NCBI GenBank assembly: GCA_026397915.1
Contig: JAPLTX010000032.1
Location: forward strand, 1-64,000
Origin: Verrucomicrobiota bacterium
GTDB lineage: Bacteria; Verrucomicrobiota; Verrucomicrobiia; CAIQCK01
DNA length: 64,000 nt
Reading direction: 5' to 3'
Shown: one piece after another, positions 59,177 to 64,000 of the stretch
How the letters are laid out: each line of letters starts with the position of its first letter
Position numbering within the stretch: position 1 is the stretch's first letter
Notes under the pieces: model-generated
What the model was told of the DNA's origin: nothing
What the model saw: the letters and a program-made list of their open reading frames with translations, nothing else
The model's database searches: none
Made by a program: the position numbers and the translations under genes

Positions 59177-60277
59177 CTACGCACTCTTCACTTCGACGGC
59201 GGGTTCTTCCGGCGGCAACGCCTTCGCCTTGACAGCGGCGGCGATCTTTTCGGCAACCGCAGGGTTTTGCTTCAGGAAGTCTTTTGCAGACTCACGCCCC
59301 TGACCGATCATTTCGCCGGCGAACTGCAGCCACGAGCCTTTCTTCTCGACGACGCCGAAGTTGACGGCCACGTCGAGAAGGCTGCCCTCTTTCGAGATGC
59401 CTTCGTTATACATGACGTCGAACTCGCACTCGGCGAACGGCGGGGCGCACTTGTTCTTGACGACCTTGATCTTGCAGTGGTTGCCGATGGCGCGGCCCTC
59501 GGCGTCCTTGATCTGCTGCTGGCGGCGGATGTCAATGCGCACGCTGGCGTAGAATTTCAGCGCCTTGCCGCCCGGCGTCGTTTCCGGACTTCCGAACATG
59601 ACGCCGATCTTTTCGCGAAGCTGGTTGGTAAAGATGATACAAGTATTAGCCTTCGCCACGATCGAGGTAAGCTTGCGCATCGCCTGGCTCATCAGGCGGG
59701 CTTGCACGCCGACGCTGGCGTCGCCCATCTGGCCTTCCAGTTCGGCCTTCGGCACAAGCGCGGCCACGGAGTCAATCGCGATGACATCGAGCGCGTTGGA
59801 ACGAACCAACGTCTCAACGATCTGTAGCGCCTCTTCACCGCTGTCGGGCTGGCTGACAAGCAGGTCATCGAGTTTCACGCCGAGATTACGAGCGTAGTTC
59901 GGGTCAATCGCGTGCTCGGCGTCAACGAACGCCGCCAAGCCGCCGTTCTTCTGGGCTTGGGCGATGATCTGAAGCACGAGCGTCGTCTTGCCCGACATTT
60001 CCGGACCGTAAATCTCGACGATGCGTCCGCGCGGCACACCACCGATGCCGAGCGCCATATCAATCGCGATCGAACCGGTCGAAATGACGCCGATTTTGAC
60101 ACGCGCTCGCTCGTCGCCCAGCCGCATGATGCTGCCTTCGCCGTAGGTCTTGGCGATATGGGCAATGGCGGCTTCGAGTTGCTTGACCTGCGCGGGCGTC
60201 TTGGTCGAAGTTTCGGCAGCGGTCTTCTCAACTTGTTCAGTCTTCTCAGTTTTCTCAACGGTTTTAGTCGGCGGCAT
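59177..60277 (-). CDS. recA: Recombinase RecA
   Basis: A 366-residue recombinase. AAGGAGAA precedes ATG 60277. A 40-residue Lys/Glu/Thr-rich N-terminal tail ([15 protein letters not shown]) comes before the core. Walker A is [10 protein letters not shown], with Met at a position usually held by Ser. Other motifs are [34 protein letters not shown], the L2 loop [28 protein letters not shown] and the C-terminal lid. It drives strand exchange and LexA co-cleavage. No LexA box was identified with confidence upstream. Confidence 0.97.
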   Translation of the reverse strand: MPPTKTVEKTEKTEQVEKTAAETSTKTPAQVKQLEAAIAHIAKTYGEGSIMRLGDERARVKIGVISTGSIAIDMALGIGGVPRGRIVEIYGPEMSGKTTLVLQIIAQAQKNGGLAAFVDAEHAIDPNYARNLGVKLDDLLVSQPDSGEEALQIVETLVRSNALDVIAIDSVAALVPKAELEGQMGDASVGVQARLMSQAMRKLTSIVAKANTCIIFTNQLREKIGVMFGSPETTPGGKALKFYASVRIDIRRQQQIKDAEGRAIGNHCKIKVVKNKCAPPFAECEFDVMYNEGISKEGSLLDVAVNFGVVEKKGSWLQFAGEMIGQGRESAKDFLKQNPAVAEKIAAAVKAKALPPEEPAVEVKSA

Positions 60278-60427
60278 GGACGTTCTCCTTTTTTGAATCT
60301 GTGCGGTATTTCGGCAGAGCCGGATGCAAAAGTCAATGACGGCGAAGAAGGCAAAGTTTTCTCCAAAGCCCACCTCTCTGCTCTAGACTCCCGCCCCCTC
60401 TTCCGCTACGGTAGCCGCGCGTTGAGC

Positions 60428-60517
60428 GGAGGGGTGTCCGAGTGGTTTAAGGAGCACGCCTGGAAAGCGTGTGGGGTGTAAAAGCCCTCGAGGGTTCGAA
60501 TCCCTCCCCCTCCGCCA
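60428..60517 (+). tRNA. tRNA-Ser (GGA)
   Basis: A 90-base class II tRNA. The acceptor stem GGAGGGG pairs with CCCCTCC, followed by G and CCA. The anticodon arm CACGC-CTGGAAA-GCGTG gives anticodon GGA. A long variable arm (TGTGGGGTGTAAAAGCCCTC) and T-arm GAGGGTTCGAATCCCTC are present. CCA is encoded. Confidence 0.97.
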
Positions 60518-60984
60518 TTTTCGCTTTCCCAGGCGAACTTCGACGTTTTCAGCATTATAAGTGCGCCACTGCTGACGGCAACTGCCAAGGAATTGCTGAT
60601 CAAAGAAATGGCGTTGCGCTCCCGTCGCTCACCCATCCATCTGCGGTGCTCAGCAGCGAGCATCGGGCGATGACCTGATTGGCCAGAGCGAAAAAGCGTA
60701 TGAAGGTGGGCGGTGTTCTTGGCCAAGCGGCCTCTCATCAGCAACAGGCGTTCGCTGAATAGCACGCCCACTTCCGTGAAGATCGTTTGAGTGAAATGAG
60801 GCGCTTCGAGCAAACGCCGGAAGTTGAGCAACGTCGTGGCATCCGCCACCGACTTCACCTGCAGAAGATTTTGCCGTTTGGAGCCCGTTCTCATGAAATC
60901 TCTATTGGATCCGATGAAAATATAGTTGCAATCATAAGACACTCTTGGCATGTAATGGGTTGTATTGGGTGTATTTGGAGTCTT
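60518..60984. other. Intergenic region between tRNA-Ser and mraZ
   Basis: About 470 bp with no intact gene. It holds a decayed IS5-type transposase on the minus strand (listed separately) and, near its right end, the mraZ leader with GGAG before the mraZ ATG. The MraZ-binding repeats typical of this position were not identified. Confidence 0.5.
60615..60866 (-). pseudogene. IS5-family transposase remnant
   Basis: On the minus strand VADATTLLNFRRLLEAPHF and then a FTEVGVLFSERLLLMRG stretch match the N-terminal part of IS5-type transposases. They continue directly into LAKNTAHLHTLF and, after a one-base frameshift near 60690, ALANQVIARCSLLSTADG, which matches the C-terminal end. The central DDE catalytic region is deleted. 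Terminal inverted repeats were not found. It is dead. Confidence 0.7.
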
Positions 60985-61473
60985 ATGGATATATCCGGGA
61001 ACAGCACCAGTAGCGAGTCGTTTCGAGCGGCACCATATTTCTATGGTCGCTTCACGGTTCAGGTCGAAGAAACCTCCGGGCGCCTGCTTATGCCAGTTAA
61101 GTGGCGTCCCAAGGAACCGGACGATTGGTTTGGGATGATACTGTGGCCGATCGGCGTAGAATCTCATCTGCTGGTATTTCCTGCCGCCCGATGGATTCGA
61201 TTTCTCAAGTATCTTCACGACAACGCCACCAAGGAGGCGGAACTCGTATTACTTGAGAGGGTCTTGGGGCAGACAGCCGACGTTGTGCGCCTTGACAAGA
61301 TTGGCCGGATCACGATTCGGGAGGACTTGTTGAAGCGCATCGGGGTGGAGAGAGATGCAATCCTGGTCGGTCGTTTAACCAAATGGGAGATCCTCTCACC
61401 TAAAGTTTCTTCGATGTGCAAGGAGGATGAAAAGAAAGCCGTTTCGGAGTTCTTCGAAGGGTTTGCACCATGA
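60985..61473 (+). CDS. mraZ: Transcriptional regulator MraZ
   Basis: A 162-residue protein made of two AbrB-like halves: YFYGRFTVQVEETSGRLLMPVKWR and VVRLDKIGRITIREDLLKRIGVERDAILVG. The latter contains the conserved D-x-x-GR-I motif. It is usually the first gene of the division and cell-wall cluster and controls it. I chose ATG 60985 (GGAG upstream). Its stop overlaps the next gene's start (ATGA). Confidence 0.9.
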   Translation: MDISGNSTSSESFRAAPYFYGRFTVQVEETSGRLLMPVKWRPKEPDDWFGMILWPIGVESHLLVFPAARWIRFLKYLHDNATKEAELVLLERVLGQTADVVRLDKIGRITIREDLLKRIGVERDAILVGRLTKWEILSPKVSSMCKEDEKKAVSEFFEGFAP

Positions 61474-62042
61474 ATACAATTGCAGCTAATCCAATGGTCG
61501 GGTGGCACTGGCCACATGAGCGCTCGAATCCATTTGCCCGAGGATACGAATCTGCCAAACGATCCGTCCGACGACCCAATCGCATCGGGGAAAGAATTGG
61601 GCGTGCTGTTGCACAATTGGGGGAATTTGGAATGGGGCTGGCACTCTCGGTTACGCGTGCCGTCCACGTGCCAGTCATTCTGTTCATGTTTCTCTGCGCG
61701 TTTGTTTTCGTTATGGCTCAACGAGACAAAATCTACTGTCAACAGCGACTTCATTTCATCGGCCGGGGCCAACGAGACGCAGGAATCCGACAAGATGAAT
61801 CGCTGCGAACGGGCCGAGTCCAGAGAGTGGAAGAGGCCAAACTCATGGCCTTGGCGGTGATTAACGCTGCCACTTCAACAACCAAGGCTGTCTCCCGCGC
61901 TAACTCCTCTCCGCCCGCGCTAGCGCGTTCAAAGCTACTCCAGAGCCGAGTTGCCGCTCAGACGACGAGAGTATCGCCGAAGTCATCTTCAAGAGTGAGC
62001 ATCGCCTCGCGCAATAAACCAATGCTGAAGCGAAAGTCGTGA
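61470..62042 (+). CDS. Small single-pass membrane protein in the ftsL position
   Basis: A 190-residue protein. An Arg-rich cytoplasmic start (ERSNPFARGYESAKRSVRRPNRIGERIGRAV) is followed by one membrane helix (VPVILFMFLCAFVFVMAQ). The Ser/Arg/Lys-rich tail lacks an obvious leucine zipper. Position and topology match FtsL, but the sequence does not, so the assignment is by context only. It is coupled to both neighbours (ATGA before, GTGA after). Confidence 0.6.
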   Translation: MNTIAANPMVGWHWPHERSNPFARGYESAKRSVRRPNRIGERIGRAVAQLGEFGMGLALSVTRAVHVPVILFMFLCAFVFVMAQRDKIYCQQRLHFIGRGQRDAGIRQDESLRTGRVQRVEEAKLMALAVINAATSTTKAVSRANSSPPALARSKLLQSRVAAQTTRVSPKSSSRVSIASRNKPMLKRKS

Positions 62043-64000
62043 ATCCGGGACTATCGCAAAACTTACCGATTCTTTCCCGGGCAGGTTTTCTGAATAGCGG
62101 GGTCGGCGCGCTGTTTGTGTGGCTCGCTTTTCGCTTGGTCAGACTCGGCTCCGGGCGCGATGGCGACTTGCTTGCCCAATCGCTTGAAGCGACAGGTGTT
62201 GCTGCCCGGTCTATTCCTCATCGGGGTGAGATTTTGGATCGGAACGGCTGCGTCCTGGCGGTGAGCGAGCCAGTAGTTAGCGTCTGTGTGAATCCGAGCC
62301 AAACTGCTGACCGGGCGCCACAACTCGCTGCAATCTTGGAACCCCACTTGCAGATACCGCAGGAGAAACTGTTGCGGCGATTACAACCCCGCCCGCTGCG
62401 TAATGCCAAGGGCGAGGTGATCTTGGATCGGCATGGCAAGACGATCCCGGATCAATGGGAACTCCTCAAGTCAAATATCTCCCTGCCTGAGTGGCAGGAG
62501 ATCCGGCAGTCCATTCAGAAAGCAACCTTCGGCCTGGATCTGACAAACAGGAAGCAGAAGGCGATGCTCAAGACTCTGCGCACTTACGCGATTTTTGCTG
62601 TGCCGGCACAGGTTCGACGGTATCGCCTCGGCGCGCTGGCGGCACACGTCATTGGCCACGTCACGGTGGATTCAGGAAACTCGCCTTTCTTCGTCATCGG
62701 AGACATCAAGGTGCCGACTGAGTTTGCTGCGTTGCTGCGGGTGGAAAAGAACCCAGTGTCGGAGTTCCTCTTTGCGGCTTTGACGGAACCCGCCCGCGAC
62801 GAACTGTCAGGCTTGTTTAGCATGAACGGAGACCGCACAACCTTGCAGAAGACTCTGGTAGCCGAACTCAACCGGATCATCCAACGCGGACCGATCTATC
62901 ACCCGGAGCGGTTTACGTCTGTGCCGTTGGACCCTGAAACCGTCGCATTGCTTTACTCGAATCCCGAGGGGTTGGAACTCGTTCGTCTCAATCGTCTTCT
63001 GCTGGCGGATGCGTATCCGAACTTGCTCGCGCGCCACACCCCGGTTCTGCCTCTGCAAGTGGGCGCCGCTGGAATCGAACGAAGTTGTGAACATCTCTTG
63101 TGCGGCGAGGTTGGCTGGCGCCGCAGTCAGCACGATGCGCGCGGGCGGGAGTTACCTCGGTTTCGCGAGGAAGATATTCCAGTGCGGGATGGCCTAACTG
63201 TGGGCCTCACGCTCGACGCGCGAGTGCAACGTATTTTGGAGGATGAACTGGCTGTGCTGGTGCGCCGCCACGCCCCAGCGAGCGCCACTGGGCTAATTGT
63301 TAATCCCGCCACCGGCGACCTCCTGGCTTGTGCCACGCTGCCACACTATCTCCCGGAACGACCGGGGGAGTCTACCCCGGAGACATGGCGCAACCGAGCC
63401 ATCTGTGATGTCCATGAACTGGGTTCAGTCATGAAAATGGTTACCGTCATCGCCGCGCTTGATCTGGGCATCCTCCGCCTGAATGACGTGATCTTCTGCG
63501 AGAACGGCATTTTCCATTACAAGGGTAAAACCTTGCGCGATCACCATCCCTACGGCAACCTCACCGTAGAAGAGATTCTCGTTCACTCGTCGAATGTTGG
63601 TGCTGCAAAAATCGCCCTTCGAGTCGGGGAACCTTGGCTGCACCACTATTTCTCCTGCTTTGGCTTCGGGAAGCCGACAGGCATTCTCCTGCCGGGCGAG
63701 CGAAGTGGAACTCTTCATCCCGTCAAGTCATGGAGCGGCACCTGCATCACCCGCGTTGCGATCGGTTATGCCATGTCGGCCACCCCGCTACAACTGGCCA
63801 TGGCCTATTCCGCCTTGGGAAACAACGGTGTCCTGATGCGCCCCCGGCTTCTGGAATCCATGAAGACTGCGGCTGGCATCTGTCTGCAAAGGTATCCGGT
63901 GTCATCGGTGCGTTCCGTGGCGAAGCCCGAAGTTTGCCGAAGCGTGTTGAGTGCGCTTACAGGAGTGGTATCCCCCAACGGCACTGCCCCGAAGGCGGCC
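62039..64000 (+). CDS. ftsI: Class B penicillin-binding protein, FtsI-like (partial, continues beyond right edge)
   Basis: At least 654 residues without a stop. The start is GTG 62039, overlapping the previous stop as GTGA. A membrane helix (GVGALFVWLAFRLV) lies near residues 20-35, then a dimerisation region with ATGVAARSIPHRGEILDRNG. The transpeptidase domain has the active-site motif HELGSVMK (Ser463), SSN in VEEILVHSSNVGAAKIA, and RVAIGYAMSATPLQLAMAYSALGNNG. It cross-links septal peptidoglycan in the periplasm. The active Ser is later than in E. coli FtsI (307), owing to a longer region before the catalytic domain. The KTG motif and C-terminus may lie outside the window. Confidence 0.87.
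   Translation, partial: MNPGLSQNLPILSRAGFLNSGVGALFVWLAFRLVRLGSGRDGDLLAQSLEATGVAARSIPHRGEILDRNGCVLAVSEPVVSVCVNPSQTADRAPQLAAILEPHLQIPQEKLLRRLQPRPLRNAKGEVILDRHGKTIPDQWELLKSNISLPEWQEIRQSIQKATFGLDLTNRKQKAMLKTLRTYAIFAVPAQVRRYRLGALAAHVIGHVTVDSGNSPFFVIGDIKVPTEFAALLRVEKNPVSEFLFAALTEPARDELSGLFSMNGDRTTLQKTLVAELNRIIQRGPIYHPERFTSVPLDPETVALLYSNPEGLELVRLNRLLLADAYPNLLARHTPVLPLQVGAAGIERSCEHLLCGEVGWRRSQHDARGRELPRFREEDIPVRDGLTVGLTLDARVQRILEDELAVLVRRHAPASATGLIVNPATGDLLACATLPHYLPERPGESTPETWRNRAICDVHELGSVMKMVTVIAALDLGILRLNDVIFCENGIFHYKGKTLRDHHPYGNLTVEEILVHSSNVGAAKIALRVGEPWLHHYFSCFGFGKPTGILLPGERSGTLHPVKSWSGTCITRVAIGYAMSATPLQLAMAYSALGNNGVLMRPRLLESMKTAAGICLQRYPVSSVRSVAKPEVCRSVLSALTGVVSPNGTAPKAA

Noticed and set aside
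60406..61218. A 270-residue minus-strand gene
   Set aside because: It is a chance frame made of antisense mraZ, the decayed transposase and the antisense of tRNA-Ser; only the transposase part is meaningful.

Overview
The window looks like a chromosomal segment of a GC-rich Gram-negative bacterium, most likely a Verrucomicrobiota member of the Pedosphaera/Limisphaerales type. The evidence is indirect: a giant secreted repeat protein, a DUF1080 hydrolase, a heparinase II/III-type lyase, a PQQ-propeller/TPR protein and a short fibronectin-III protein, next to standard bacterial housekeeping genes. No rRNA is present, so the taxonomy is inference.

Layout. 1-16035 (minus) is one uninterrupted reading frame of at least 5,345 codons that runs off the left edge. 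It encodes a secreted M6-type metalloprotease fused to about 50 beta-strand-rich repeats of roughly 52 residues, then LamG-like and Ig-like modules. 16444-18608 (minus) is a two-gene glycan unit: a GT4 glycosyltransferase and a WecA/MraY-type phosphotransferase. 18764-24085 is a polysaccharide-degradation locus: DUF1080 protein, GH51 arabinofuranosidase and heparinase-type lyase. 24321-29980 holds an orphan Flp pilin, a lectin-like exported protein, a large PQQ-propeller protein and a 3D-domain protein. 30325-35513 holds a Yip1-type membrane protein, an NAD-dependent DNA ligase with a large coiled-coil insertion, a BRCT protein, a stray ligase BRCT fragment and a LysM lipoprotein. 35800-39354 is dnaE.

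39423-41667 looks like an acquired or fast-evolving island. It has an AT-richer membrane protein, a 21-bp quasi-palindromic minisatellite that is open in several frames on both strands, and an FN3 protein. 41796-47639 carries a flippase-like membrane protein, a CCA-adding-type nucleotidyltransferase, an AAA+ ATPase and two neighbouring zinc dehydrogenases.

48583-54458 (minus) is a riboflavin operon under an FMN riboswitch, ribBA-ribH-nusB-php-ftsY-ribD-ribE, in which nusB, a PHP phosphoesterase and ftsY sit between flavin genes. The riboswitch has a readable terminator/antiterminator pair whose U-tract touches the ribBA start codon. 54541-60277 carries an isocitrate/isopropylmalate dehydrogenase, a zinc-ribbon PH-like protein, alaS and recA. 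tRNA-Ser(GGA) and an IS5-type transposase remnant then precede the division cluster mraZ, an ftsL-position gene and a class B PBP (ftsI-like). The PBP runs off the right edge, and rsmH is missing from its usual place.

The items I consider least explained are the 21-bp array island, the giant protease-repeat protein with its nested duplications, and the ligase insertion with nearby BRCT debris.
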